Assembly (NCBI GenBank): GCA_026214975.1
Contig: CM047815.1
Span: 77,095,299-77,159,298 of the forward strand
DNA: 64,000 bases
From: Gentiana macrophylla
Lineage: Eukaryota > Streptophyta > Magnoliopsida > Gentianales > Gentianaceae
Reading direction: 5' to 3'
Shown: one piece after another, positions 34,380 to 46,099 of the stretch
Position numbering within the stretch: position 1 is the first letter of the stretch
How the letters are laid out: each line of letters opens with the position of its first letter
Notes under the pieces: generated by a model
The model's input: only the letters and a program-made list of their open reading frames with translations
The model's database searches: none
What the model was told of the DNA's origin: nothing
Translations under genes and position numbers: made by a program

Positions 34380-36150
34380 AACCGCTAACTTTGACCGACA
34401 GAGTATCGGGTCAACGGTAGTATAGTGTTGTCAAGGTCGAATCCACAGGGAGTAATGTTCAAGTACCAAAGTCGACTTAGAACTTAGTTCAGGTCAAAAT
34501 AGTTGTAGAGAGATATTATACTAATGCAAAAGTAAAGATTATACTAATGAGTTTACTTCTAGGTATTAAAGGGTATAGTCGAACTATGATCCCACGAGCT
34601 ACTTTTACCCCTAAGGAAGGACTTAACAGGGAGCGTGTCTTAACCGACCAACCTATCCAATGTAGTTTAACGACATCCACGGGTGCCAACTCCTAATTCT
34701 AGCGATTAGACTGAACAACTCGATCTAACCACCCTATGTGAAGTTAATTAATTCTCCCTTTAGAAAACCGATTAACCTAACATGATTAAGCTCTAGAGTC
34801 GCTCGAACAACGATGACAAACCTCTGTATTGGAAACGGACCTAACAACTAGGCCGAATCTACGCAACGATCCTAAAACCCCTTATCCCACATCTCACCGC
34901 AAAATACATCTATAAGTTCGATGTGTGTGACAGTGAACTAGGTGATCAATCTAATTCAAAGACGTTAAAATAAGTTTTAGGACGTGGATTAATCGTTTAA
35001 ACAATAATATTACGCACTACACAACTCCCTATCTCATCCCCCTTAGGGTTTTCGCTCGCTTTCACATAATTCGACTACACATGAATTTAGCTACTCATAA
35101 TTATGCTAATAAACAAAATAAGAATTGAAATCATGCTAGAAATAATAAAAGAGAAAGTATTCATTACCATAAAACTGAGGAGAAATCGATCCGAAAAAAG
35201 TGTGTGAAATAATCCACCAAAAGAACAATCTTTGGAACTTGAAACATAAAACTAAGCTATAGAAAGTGTTTAGAATCAAAGGAAATTATCTAGGAATCAA
35301 GGGATCAAAGGGTGTTTAATCTATGCTAAAATGCTTGATAAATCGCCTAAGAAAAGTCTAAAGTCGGCAAAACATGAGTAGGGGCTGAATGAGCTGCGTA
35401 TTTATAGATTAGGTCGAAATCTGTTGATGTCGGTCCCGGACGCCCGTCTGGTCCAGGTCAGACGCCCGTCCGCCTGGAAAATATGAAGATATTGGGGCTT
35501 TGTCTTCATTGGACGGGTGTTCGCATTCCTCTGGACGCCCGTCTGGTAACTTATGACTTGAGGCTTTTCGACCCCTGGACACTCGTCTGTAAACCTGGAC
35601 GTCCGTCTGATGTTAAATGAGCTTCGTGAATCGGGCTGAGCCTACCCAAACGCCCGTCTGGGGGTCTTTTGGACGCCCATCCAGCCAAAAACATAACTTT
35701 CTGAATGAGTGTCAATGCTGAGGACGCCCGTCTGGAATGAGCAAACGCCCGTCTGGAATGAGCAAACGCCCGTCTGATGTGGCCTTCCCTCAGACGCCCG
35801 TCTGAGGCATATCAAACGCCCGTCTGGCTTGTCCTCATCCCAAACTTGGCTTTTCTTCACTTTTTATGCTACATTCGGGCCACGATCATGTCTCATAGTC
35901 CAAAACATCGCCTTCCGGGTCCTCGAGTCACCTAAGTCCTGCAATAACATAGACAAACAAACACCACGCATAATTCCGCAAGACAAAAGCGCTCGGAAAA
36001 GAGTGAAATATCGCTAAAAAGACGGAGTTTACTATCGATATGACAGTTTAACTCCCCGTGCATATAATTCCCGATATTACTCTCGACACGGTCTATATCT
36101 ACCCAAAACATGCCAATAAGGTGATAAACGGGGGTTAAACTGCACCCCAA
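34380..36150. repeat. Unclassified repeat, retroelement-like, with internal motif cluster
   Basis: The segment opening 'gaccgacagagtatcgggtcaacggtag' and closing 'gacagtttaactccccgtg...gataaacgggggttaaac' has the texture of a plant LTR-element non-coding region. No gag-pol is found. It contains the GACGCCCGTCTG cluster listed next. Limits are approximate. Confidence 0.35.
35440..35830. repeat. Cluster of about 13 GACGCCCGTCTG motifs
   Basis: Exact or near copies of the 12-mer GACGCCCGTCTG (often preceded by TG, CA or AA) occur about every 15-50 bp from 35446 to 35826, including an adjacent pair within the repeated word gacgcccgtctggaatgag near 35722 and 35743. Spacing is irregular, so this is an interspersed motif cluster rather than a simple tandem array. 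Confidence 0.75.
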
Positions 36151-36392
36151 AGTACAGTAAAGTTGACTCCCATCACATTTATTATAAAGTAGAAGTATAT
36201 GTGTCCATTAATATTTAAACTACATCACATTAATTGTTTTCTTAATCTGTGTGCACCACAAAAAATGGACATTTTTTGTGGGACGGAGGTAGTATCTGGC
36301 ATACGTATATATCTGGCATTTTTTTAAACTTTGCAATTATGATTTAAGACTTGTGCACCAATCTTTAGTATCTTACAAACATATCAATTATC

Positions 36393-36407
36393 AAAGTTAC
36401 TGTTATC
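36393..36407. repeat. LINE target site duplication, left
   Basis: AAAGTTACTGTTATC, repeated at 45253-45267 after the LINE A-tail. Confidence 0.8.
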
Positions 36408-36429
36408 CAACACCTTAACAGAGCCCTTT

Positions 36430-37845
36430 GTGAAAAAAGAGATTGAGGATGCGGTTTTTGAAATGGGAAGCTTCGGGACCAGATGGTATTCCAGCTGTTT
36501 TCTTCAAAAAGTGCTGGCCCATTGTCTGCCCATTGCCATGACCAATGTTTGTGTAAAGATTATCTCCAAGATCATTGTAAATAGATTCCAGGCTGTTATT
36601 GGGAAGTTGGTCTCAAAAACCCAGTCTGCCTTCATCCCGGGAAGAGGAAGTACAAGAAGTATTATTGTTGCTCAGGAAGCCCTCCATTACCTGAAGAACA
36701 AGAAGGGAAAGTCGGGTGACATGATGCTCAAAATTGATCTCGAGAAAGCTTATGACAGGGTGGACTGGAACTATCTTCAGAAGATCCTAAATGGTATAGG
36801 GCTCAGTCAGAAACTTATCAGTCTGATTATGTTTACTCTAACTTCTTCCCAACTTGTGCTCCTTTGGAATGGCTCTAAATCAGACCCCGTACTCCCAGAA
36901 AGAGGCCTCAAACAAAGAGATCCTCTTGCCCCTTACCTCTTTGTGTTGTGTATGGAAAGCTTGAGTCAACAAATTGATGCAGCTGTGAGGGAGGGCCAGT
37001 GGAAACCCGTAAAGATTGGGAAACAGACTCTTCCCATGTCTCATATATTCTTTGCTGATGATTTGGTCTTTTTTGGGGAAGCCTCAAGGCCCTCAACCCC
37101 GGTTTCAAGTCTCAAATAATGTTCACCACCAGAAAAGGGAATTGCTAAGTCACACTCTGGCAATGCAGCATACAGAGGAGCTAGGACTCTAGTTAGGAGT
37201 TTCCCTTATTCATTCAAGAGTTACCAAGGGAACCTATTCCTACATCCTAGATAAGATAAAGAAGAAACTAACCACTTGGAAGATTAAAAACCTATCTAGG
37301 GCAAGCAGTATGGTTCTTATAAAAAGCTCCCTTGACACACACCCCTTTTATGCTATGCAGACTGCTCAACTCCTTATCGGCACCATCTCAAAAATGGAAA
37401 AACTGTGTAGACAGTTCTTCTGGGGGGAGTATGACGGTAATAGGAAGATGCACTATGTTTCTTGGGATAAGCTTTGCCAGCCAAAGAAAAATGGGGGCCT
37501 GGACTTCAAAAGTCTGCAGATAATGAATTTGGCTTTGCTTGGAAAACTTGTCTGGAAGATCCTTACTGATGATCAATCCTTATGGGTCCAGATCCTTGTC
37601 CAAAAATATGGAAGCCCGTTCACTAAACTGAAGAGCACATGCTCATCTACCTGGAAGAGCATTTGTTCAGCTGCTGCTTTGAAAGATGGTTTTGATGTAG
37701 AGAACGACGAAATCATTTGGAAGGGAGAAACTGGGAAGAAATACACTGTTGCTGAGGTGTATGATTTCCTTCACAGGCCGCACCTACCGGAAGCTGATGA
37801 TGATTGGGAAAGCTTGTGGAAACTAAAAGGGCCCTCAAGACTTAA
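36430..37845 (+). pseudogene. LINE reverse transcriptase, broken (left half)
   Basis: Frame 36430-37119 shows L1 RT blocks in order: a KIISKIIVNRFQ block, QSAFIPGRGSTRSI, LKIDLEKAYDRVDW (first catalytic Asp), a GLKQRDPLAPYLF block, and the catalytic box FFADDLVFF near 37048. It breaks at ~37100-37300 (stops plus a small deletion) and resumes at 37310 with the thumb/connection region (SLDTHPFYAMQ, FFWGEYDGNRKMHYVSWDKLC, GGLDFKSLQIMNLALLGKLVW). The gypsy LTR starts at 37846. Not functional. Confidence 0.85.
37841..37845. repeat. Gypsy target site duplication, left
   Basis: CTTAA, repeated at 44771-44775. Confidence 0.8.
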
Positions 37846-38698
37846 TGATATGAATCATGGTGGTACTCCCAACGCAGATAATGGTGGTCCAAGTGCTGAT
37901 CCACTTGTGCTTCGAGATGGTCCAATCACGAGATCACAAAAGAGGAAGTTCGCGGAAGCGTTGAAGAATCTCGTTTTGAAAACTTACAAGGAACATGTTG
38001 GGCTCATCAAGAATGAACTTGGCCATTTTATCCTATTTATCTTGTAATTGGGGTTAATGGGCCAATTGGGAAACTTTTTCTATTTTGGGCTAATTTTGGC
38101 ATTATTTCCATTTTTAGCTGATATAAGCCCAGCCCAACCTAAACTATTTTCTTTTGGGTTTTGATTGAATCCAAAGCCCAAAATCTCTTATCCATTACAT
38201 TTGAAGAAGATCCATTGAGCCAAACCATTTCCACCAACCTTTAATCCAGCCCAAAAATACAAATCCTTTTTCATCTTATTTTGAGGAAACCCAAGAAACC
38301 AAGATATTCTATTTTTGTTAAGTTTCAGCCCAAATCCCATTTCTTGTTGTCTTTAGGCGTGTGGAGCATGTTTGTTTGTCCCACATTGAGTTTTGCATCT
38401 TTGTTTCCATAGTTTGCAGCCTATATAAGGCATATGATTGTACTTGAAAACTTAGACAATTTTTTTGTAAAAAACTTATCATTTTCTTAAATTCTGTGTC
38501 TGAGTTTAAGTGAGTTAGAGAGATTCCTTGCTGATTGGGTAATCTTGCTAACTTGGAGAATTTATCAAAGGGTTGAGCATCCCTTTGTGTGGCGTTCTCA
38601 ACTTAGAGTTCTTAAGGTGCTGATTCCTTAGGAAATCTAAGCATTTAGCTCGTTCGTTTTGCCATTGGTACTTCAATCTAGATCCGATTCCCACACCA
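37846..38698 (+). repeat. 5' LTR of the nested gypsy element
   Basis: TGATATGAATCATGG...ATTCCCACACCA. Contains a promoter-like ctatataagg at 38421-38430. The first ~200 bases are an open coding stretch that, in the 3' LTR, is fused to the pol C-terminus. Confidence 0.9.
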
Positions 38699-38700
38699 AT

Positions 38701-38718
38701 TGGTATCAAAGATTAGGG
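38701..38718 (+). other. Primer binding site of the nested gypsy element
   Basis: TGGTATCAAAGATTAGGG lies two bases after the 5' LTR and matches the initiator-methionine tRNA site TGGTATCAGAGC at its first eight bases. Confidence 0.75.
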
Positions 38719-39498
38719 ATTGAGGTATCAAATACCCCTTTTTCTTTCTTTATTTTCGTTTTCCTTGCTTTCAATTCGTCCATAGCATAAAATAAAAAAA
38801 TAAAAAATACGTCCAAATTTTTTTTTCTTTCCTTTGAATTGGCCTATATTTTGCATGCTGAAGTGCTGAATTGCTTGTTAATTGTTTGTGTTGTTTATAC
38901 TTTTCCAAAAATTATACAAGAATCTTCAAGTTTGTTCATCGTCTTTTAGTTGTATTTAAGATTGTTCTTCATATCTTCATATTTTCTTCATCCATATTCA
39001 ACATATCTCCAGCCATATCAGCCCTTTCCTATCCCACGGCTGTAATTACAAATTTTGTCACTTACACCCTTTCACCTTCTATCTACTTAATCACATTCAA
39101 GGTGTAGTTATGACTCTCTTGCATAATTATTAGTAGCTTCTTATATTCAATTGTTTTGTTTTTCCTTAGTTTATTAAAAAAAAAAAAGGCCGAAAGTTTA
39201 AAAAAAAAAGAGAGAAAAAAGACGAATTCAAGTTGTTGGTTGTTTGAGTTGTGGTGCAAGTACTCTAGTTTCACCTTGTTTGTTAACTCTTTTCCTATCA
39301 CTCCTTCTCTTTTACCTCCACACAATTCCAACCTTTTCCGTGCTTAGTTTGTTGAGGGATTTGGCATCTTGAGTCCTTTTTGTTTGCTGAATTTGTCCAC
39401 ATTTTTTTTGCTCGACCTTTTGATTTTTTTGACGGTTTGCAATTACCTAACGCAAGAGTTGAGGGTGAGTGTTAAACACGAGTGATTTGTGAGATACC
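38719..39498. other. Untranslated leader of the nested gypsy element
   Basis: About 780 bp between PBS and gag start, T-rich, with homopolymer runs near 38820, 39178 and 39200. No coding region supported. Confidence 0.6.
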
Positions 39499-40257
39499 AT
39501 GGGAGAACCGGAAGAATCTGCTTTGGAGGGTAGATTACGTCTTCATCAACAAGCTATTCATAATGACGTAACTAATCGTATTGAGCAAGTAAACCAAAAT
39601 ATGGCGGATCAACTAGCTACAATAACTGAATTGTTGGAAGCACATGGTATTGGTAGAGGTAGGGGCCGTGGTGGAAGAGGGGGCGTTTAAATATGGGTGG
39701 TCGTGGTAATAATGGTGGTCGTGGTCATGTTGGTGGACATGATGCTGATGTGTATAGTGATGTAGATGATGAATATAAACAGCCCGTTTTTGAAGATGCT
39801 TATGATGATAATTTGCGTGGTTTGAAGTATAAGATACCTTCCTTTGATGGCTTTCATGATAAGATGCAACTAACAATGATTCGGGCGAACATTATTGAAC
39901 CCGATGATGTTACAATGCAGCGGTTTCTTTGTGGGTTGAGAGATGATATTGCGGGTCAAGTTGAGTTACAAAATTACCAGACTTTACCGGATATGGTAAA
40001 TGGTGCTCTTATGGTTGAAAGGCGACTGAAAGGACGACGTGAGGAACGTGCTAAGGCAAATAAACCATTTGGATACCGCACCTCATTTAGCCAATTTTTC
40101 CAACAAGGTGGATCATCTAATTCTGATTATGCGAAGAATATTGATAGTGGGGTAAAACCCAATGTTCACAAAAGCAAGCTGAATGAAGGTTTTGGGGCGT
40201 TCTCGGGATATTGAATGCTTCAAATGCAAGGGCAGGGGGCATTATGCAGCAAATTGT
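39499..40257 (+). pseudogene. Gypsy gag, internally deleted and frameshifted
   Basis: Starts at ATG 39499 (MGEPEESALEG...) with a coiled N-terminus, then an Arg/Gly-rich patch where the frame shifts (~39690). The next frame (39693-40214) runs through a Gly-rich stretch and GLKYKIPSFDG, but within about seven residues jumps to the distal gag segment MIRANIIEPDD. The ~90-100-residue central gag core usual in this family is missing. After another shift near 40190-40214 the zinc knuckle CFKCKGRGHYAANC follows (40216-40257). Confidence 0.8.
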
Positions 40258-43200
40258 CCAAATAAACGTACCATGACGATTTTGGGGCAGCCTTTACCTC
40301 GTGATGACTATGAATCTCATTCGGAGGGTGATGAAAATGATGATGATGCTGCATTGCATGATGACAATTTAGATGCGCATGTTACACACGATTATGGTGC
40401 TTGTTATGTGATTCGAAAGACTTTGGCCATTCATACAAAGTTGGACGAGTCAATTCAGCGGGAAAACATTTTTCAATCCATATGTGGCATTGCGGGGCGA
40501 ACTTGCAACTATATCATCGATTCGGGGAGTTGTGTGAATTTGGTAAGCCAAACAATTGTTAAAGATTTTAATATTGCTATTTTACCGCATCCCCACCCGT
40601 ATAGTTTGCAATGGATGAATGATGTGGCTGATGTACGTGTGGCTGCCCAAGCACTTGCTAAATTCCATGTGGGTAAATTGGTGGATGAGGTTTTATGTGA
40701 TGTGGTCCCTTTGTTTGTTACTCATTTATTATTGGGGAGACCTTGGCAATATGATAGGGCTGCATTGTATAATGGTCGTTTAAATACATGGAGTTTGCAT
40801 TTACATGGTCATACTATTACTTTACATCCGATGACACCGGCTCAAGTTCATTCCGAACAGCTGCGTATGGCTACTTCTCGAAATGCTGCTGCGTTTAGTG
40901 AGAAAAAAAATGATAAATAGGGAGAAAAAGTCGAAAATAAGCAAGTTGTTCCGGAGAGAAAAAAAAATGAGGGCGCTTTATCACACTTTGAGGGCAAAAG
41001 AAAAGTCGAAAATTTAACTGTGAGAGAGGGTGTTCTCGTTCCAAATGAGGGCGTAAAAAGGATGGTGAAGCTGCATGAGGGAGTGGGAGCTTCAAAACAC
41101 GAGGGTAAAATAAAAGTTGAAAAGAATGTTGGTAAGGGTGTGAAGCACAATTTTCTTGCCAAGTCTAGTTTAATCACTGAGACTATAAATGGTGGTAAAT
41201 TTGTTTTTCTCATTTATTTCAAGGCATTCGACCCCTCTTCCCATTTTTTACTTACTATTGCTGATTTGACATCTTCTCTCCAGAGTGTTGTATGTTCGGT
41301 TTTGCAGGAATATGCTGATGTGTTTCCGGAGGAAGAACCAAGTGGTTTGCCACCACTACGTGGTGTGGAGCATCAAATCGACTTGATTCCGGGTGCTACT
41401 CTTCCCAACCGACCAGCCTATCAGGCCAATCCTACGGAAACAAAGGAAATTCAACGACAAGTGGCGGAGTTGTTAGAAAAAGGCAAGATCCGTGAGTCCT
41501 TAAGTCCTTGTGCCGTACCAGTCATCGTGGTTCCAAAGAAGAGTGGTGAATGGCGGATGTGCACCGACTGTCGTGCGATCAATAATATCACGGTAAAGTA
41601 TCGCTATCCTATTCCTAGGTTAGATGATATGCTTGATGAGTTGCATGGTAGTAAAGTTTTTACTAAGATTGATTTGAAAAGTGGTTACCACCAAGTACGT
41701 ATTCGTGAGGGTGACGAGTGGAAAACAACCTTTAAAACTGAGTTTGGTCTTTATGAGTGGTTGGTTATGCCATTCGGGCTTACAAATGCCCCTTCCACGT
41801 TTATGCGTTTAATGAATGAAGTGCTGCGTGAGTTTATTGGTCATTTTGTGGTAGTTTATTTCAATGATATATTAATCTATAGCACCACACTTGATGATCA
41901 TGTTGAACATTTACAAGTTGTTCTTGATACACTTAGGCGTGCTAAGTTGTATGCTAACCTTAAAAAGTGTGAGTTTTGCTTGGATCGCATTGTTTTTCTT
42001 GGTTTTGTGATTAGTGCCAAAGGAGTTGAGGTTGATCAAGAAAAGATTCGGGCAATCAAGGAGTGGCCTGAACTCAAGAACGTGGCTGATGTGATGAGTT
42101 TCCTTGGCTTGGCTAGCTTCTACCGGCGGTTTGTGAAAGATTTTAGCACCATTGCTGCTCCTTTAACGGAATTGGTGAAGAAGAACGCACCATTCATTTG
42201 GGAAGATCGTCACAGGGAGTCTTTTGAAACTTTAAAGCTTAAGCTTATTTCAGCACCTATACTTGCTTTGCCCGACTTTGATAAAATGTTTGAATTAGAA
42301 TGTGATGCATCGGGTGTTGGTGTGGGTGGTGTTTTAATGCAAGAAAAGCGACATGTGGCATATTTTAGTGAGAAATTAAAATGTGCTCATTTGAATTATT
42401 CTACATATGATAAAGAACTTTATGCCTTGATTCGTTGTTTGCAAATTTGGCAACATTACCTTTGGCCTCGTGAGTTTATTATCCATACGGACCATGCGTC
42501 TTTAGAATATCTTAAAGGTCAAGGTAAGTTGAGTAAACGACATATACGCTATATTGAGTTCATTGAGTCGTTCCCTTATGTCATTAAGTTTAAGAAGGGA
42601 AAGGAAAACATTGTTGCGGATGCTTTGTCTAGGCGTTATTCCTCGATTACATCTTTACAAACTAAGTTTCTTGGTTTTGAGAGTATTAAGGATTTATATG
42701 CTGATGATGTCGACTTTGGTGATATTTTTGCTAAGTGTCCGTCATCTACTTTGCCCGATTATTCTGTGCATGATGGTTTTCTTTACAAGGGTGATAAATT
42801 ATGCATTCCTAGGTCCTCCATGCGTGAATTGTTTTTTAGGGAGTCTCACGGGGGTGGTTTAATGGGACACTTTGGGGTAGATAAGACTTTGGACATGTTG
42901 CGCACACATTTCTATTGGACACGTATGAAAGCTGATGTGATTAAATTTTGTGCTTCTTGTCTTGTGTGTAAACATGCTAAATCCCGTTTGCAGCCCCATG
43001 GATTGTACACTCCCCTACCTATTCCTATATCTCCTTGGACCGACATTTCCATGGACTTTGTGTTATGTTTGCCTCGGTCTAGGAATGGGAAAGATTCTGT
43101 GTTTGTGGTGGTGGATCATTTTTCCAAAATGGCTCATTTCATTCCATGTAACAAAACTAATGATGCATCGTATATTGCTGATTTGTTCTTTAAAGAAATT

Positions 43201-44193
43201 GTACGCTTGCATGGTGTTCCAAGAACGATTGTGAGTGATCGTGATACTAAGTTTGTGAGTCATTTTTGGAGGGTTTTGTGGATGCGTATGGGTACTTATC
43301 TCTTATTTTCTACGTTTTTTCACCCACAAACTGATGGGCAAACGGAAGTTGTGAATCGTGTGTTGGGACAACTTCTAAGAACTGTTGTGAAAAGTAATTT
43401 AAAGAATTGAGAGTCTTGTTTGCCTTATGTGGAATTTGCTTATAATTGTGCTAAACATTCAGCTACTCAATATGCACCATTTGAGCTTGTTTATGGGTTT
43501 TTACCTGCTGCTCCGTTTGATTTTGTTCCTATTCCTCCTGGTGCGCAGGTTAGCTTGGATGGCGAGGCTAAGGCCGAGTTAGTTAAAGCATTGCATGACA
43601 AGGCACGGCTGAATGTTGAAAAAGCAACAGAGAGTTACATGAAGCAAGCAAACAAGGGACGCAAGGAGCTGATTTTCGAACCGGGAGATTTGGAGTGGCT
43701 CCACCTTCGCAAAGAGAGATTTCCACATCTCCGCAAGTCAAAGCTGAATGCACGTGGTGCTGGTCCTTTTCAAGTGCTTGAGAGGATAAACAACAATGCC
43801 TACAAGCTTGACATACCTCCGGATTGGAACATTTCGCCTACAATCAACGTTGCTGATTTGTCTCCTTACGATGCTTCTTTTGATCTGAGGACAGATCATT
43901 TCCAACCGGGAGGGAATGATATGAATCATGGTGGTACTCCCAACGCAGATAATGGTGGTCCAAGTGCTGATCCACTTGTGCTTCGAGATGGTCCAATCAC
44001 GAGATCACAAAAGAGGAAGTTCGAGGAAGCGTTGAAGAATCTCGTTTTGACAACTTCAAGGAACACATTGGGCTCATCAAGAATGAAGACTTGGCCATTT
44101 TATCCTATTTATCTTGTAATTGGGGTTAATGGGCCAATTGGGAAACTTTTTCTATTTAGGGCTAATTTTGGCATTATTTCCATTTTTAGCTGA
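40258..44193 (+). pseudogene. Gypsy pol (protease, RT, RNase H, integrase), interrupted
   Basis: In one frame: protease active-site triad DSG near 40519 (IIDSGSCVNL), TAG at 40918, RT from about 41350, RNase H ([13 protein letters not shown] near 42300), zinc-binding HHCC integrase (~42850-42980), integrase core with DFV and DRDTKF (~43050-43260), TGA at 43408-43410 where a Trp codon is usual, then the C-terminal integrase domain. The RT active site reads YFND (41857-41868) instead of YxDD, so the first catalytic aspartate codon is AAT. The frame continues across the PPT into the 3' LTR to 44193, adding a tail with a GPITRSQKRKF motif. Confidence 0.9.
43906..43916 (+). other. Polypurine tract of the nested gypsy element
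   Basis: Purine-rich accgggagggaa directly precedes the 3' LTR start TGATATG. Confidence 0.7.
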
Positions 44194-44770
44194 TATAAGC
44201 CCAGCCCAACCTAAACTATTTTCTTTTGGGTTTTGATTGAATCCAAAGCCCAAAATCTCTTATCCATTACCTTCGAAGAAGATCCATTGAGCCAAACCAT
44301 TTCCACCAACCTTTAATCCAGCCCAAAAATACAAATCCTTTTTCATCTTATTTTGAGGAAACCCAAGAAACCAAGATATTCTATTTTGGTTAAGTTTCAG
44401 TCCAAAGCCCATTTCTTGTTGTCTTGGGCGTGTGGAGCATGTTTGTTTGTCCCACATTGAGTTTTGCATCTTTGTTTCCATAGTTTGCAGCCTATATAAG
44501 GCATATGATTGTACTTGAAAACTTAGACAATTTTTTTAGTGAAAAACTTATCATTTTCTTAAATTTTGTGTATGAATTTAAGTGAGTTAGAGAGATTCCT
44601 TGCTGATTGGGTAATCTTGCTAACTTGGAGAATTTATCAAAGGGTTGAGCATCCCTTTATGTGGCGTTCTCAACTTAGAGTTCTTAAGGTGCTGATTCCT
44701 TAGGAAATCTAAGCATTTAGCTCGTTCGTTTTGCCATTGGTACTTCAATCTAGATCCGATTCCCACACCA
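43917..44770 (+). repeat. 3' LTR of the nested gypsy element
   Basis: Near-identical to 37846-38698, with scattered substitutions and a few 1-2 base indels. Ends in CCACACCA followed by TSD CTTAA. Confidence 0.9.
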
Positions 44771-45252
44771 CTTAATTTTCATATATGGCAAGCAGCTGGG
44801 GAAGCCTTACCGACTTTATCACTCTTATGTAGAAGACACATTTCTCCTACACCGATTTGTAGCATTTGCAAAACTACTGAGGAAACCACTCTCCATATTC
44901 TAAGAGACTATCGCACAACCCAAACTATATGGAAAAATTTAGCTCCCAGAAACAACTGGAGCAAATTCTTTTCCCTTACCCCGACTAAGGAGTGGATTTG
45001 TGACAATGTCAAGGCTGGCAGCAACAGAGAATAGCCCTACAGATTCCGTGAAATGGCTTACAGTCTATGGTATTGAAGGAATCAAATATTTCATGGATAT
45101 ATCACTTGTTACCCACCGATTAGTGTTTTGCTTTCTATAATGGAAATTTGAGTTAGAAATATACGTTTGGCTTGGGGCTTGAATTCCTTGTAAACTTGAT
45201 GGTGGTGTTCCACTTTACTATTCAATAAAAAAAAAGCTCGTTTCTTAAAAAA
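44771..45252 (+). pseudogene. LINE C-terminal fragment and 3' UTR (right half)
   Basis: Begins with the second copy of CTTAA and continues the LINE frame as HIWQAAGEALPTLSLLCRRH, then a cysteine-bearing zf-RVT-like segment (ICSICKTTEETTLHIL). A 3' UTR and A-tail follow (45223-45252). Confidence 0.8.
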
Positions 45253-45267
45253 AAAGTTACTGTTATC
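45253..45267. repeat. LINE target site duplication, right
   Basis: AAAGTTACTGTTATC, identical to 36393-36407, directly after the A-tail. Confidence 0.8.
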
Positions 45268-45474
45268 TACTCTTCTTTCCTAATTCCTATTGCCGGCCAA
45301 CCTACCGAACTACAGAAAGGCGAGAATTTTTCGTATATAATTTTTTTTATTTATGATTTCTTATATTTATTCTTCAAAATTATTGCATTTGTTACTATGT
45401 ATTTTAATACTTTTTTTTGTTAAGCTTTACCGGTCATTGTTGATCTTGCATTTTTGCCACTAGTTTGTCGTTGT

Positions 45475-45695
45475 TCCAGCGAAGTTGATATTATATATAG
45501 AGTTGTGATACCTAGTTGTGAATAAAATTTGATATCCATGGATATCCACAAACCCGTGGATATCCGTATTGGGGAGGGTATGCATTTGGAATTTTCTACC
45601 TGCATGGGTAATGGGTAGGGTATGGGTAAGAAATTTTTTTGATGAGTAGGGTATGGATATAGTCAAACCCGTACCCATTGCCATCCCGAAATGAC
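45475..45695. repeat. Fragment of a hAT-like MITE
   Basis: Contains 'gatatccatggatatccac...cccgtggatatccg' and ends 'acccgtacccattgccatcccg'. The ending resembles the GGGTGGCAATGGG-type termini of hAT elements. No partner end or target duplication seen. Confidence 0.3.
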
Positions 45696-45721
45696 ACCCT
45701 TGATTTACTAATGGCACAATA

Positions 45722-46097
45722 CTTTATAGGGGGTGCCTTTACACCCCCAAATTACTTTCGGCACCCATTTAATGAATATTTTTTCGGACGAAAAAAACGT
45801 CGGTGACACCGGCGTTCCTTGTTGAACACCAACGTCAGTGACGTTGGTGTGCAACAAGAAACGCCGGTTGGAATCGTGGACTGACGTTTTCTGAGTTTTA
45901 ACACTTTTACAAAGGGGACGTCGGTGGTACTGGTGTTTTTTGTGGAGCACCAACGTCAGTGACAGCTTCACAAGGAACACCAATACCACTGACGTTCCTT
46001 ATGTAAAAAATCACCGGGTGCCCAAAGTGATTTTTTGTGGTGCCGGGAGTAAGGGGTGTGCCAGTAGTAAATAGGGGGGTGCCGATAGAACTCCCCT
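45722..46097. mobile_element. TIR-bounded repeat, copy A2
   Basis: The right terminus read inversely is GGGGAGTTCTATCGGCACCC, and an inner left match (ttactttcggcaccc) is at 45751-45765. The interior holds several 21-bp near-palindromes of form AACGTC-N9-GnCGTT (e.g. 45797-45817) and the longer imperfect palindrome caccaacgtc-agt-gacgttggtg at about 45826-45848. It shares its core with A1. Confidence 0.65.
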
Positions 46098-46099
46098 AT

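Larger units (their letters stand above)
37846..44770 (+). mobile_element. Ty3-gypsy LTR retrotransposon inserted in the LINE
   Basis: 6.9 kb element with ~853-bp LTRs (37846-38698 and 43917-44770), PBS, gag, protease-RT-RNase H-integrase in gypsy order, PPT and a CTTAA target duplication. The two LTRs differ at only about two dozen positions by eye, so the insertion is fairly young. Lesions: gag lacks its central part and is frameshifted, an in-frame TAG (40918) and TGA (43408) cut pol, and the RT active site reads YFND. It is therefore inactive as written. Confidence 0.92.
36408..45252 (+). mobile_element. 5'-truncated L1-type LINE, split by a gypsy insertion
   Basis: LINE sequence occupies 36408-37845 and 44776-45252. 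The left part encodes the L1 reverse transcriptase, the right part the zinc-ribbon-like C-terminus, and it ends in interrupted A runs (45223-45252). A 15-bp target duplication brackets the whole. The 5' end starts just before RT, so endonuclease and ORF1 are missing, the usual 5' truncation. Removing the gypsy element and one TSD copy rejoins the LINE frame across the junction. Confidence 0.88.

Noticed and set aside
39613..39876. 87-codon His/Tyr-rich minus-strand frame
   Set aside because: It is the shadow of the Gly/Asp-rich gag coding strand.
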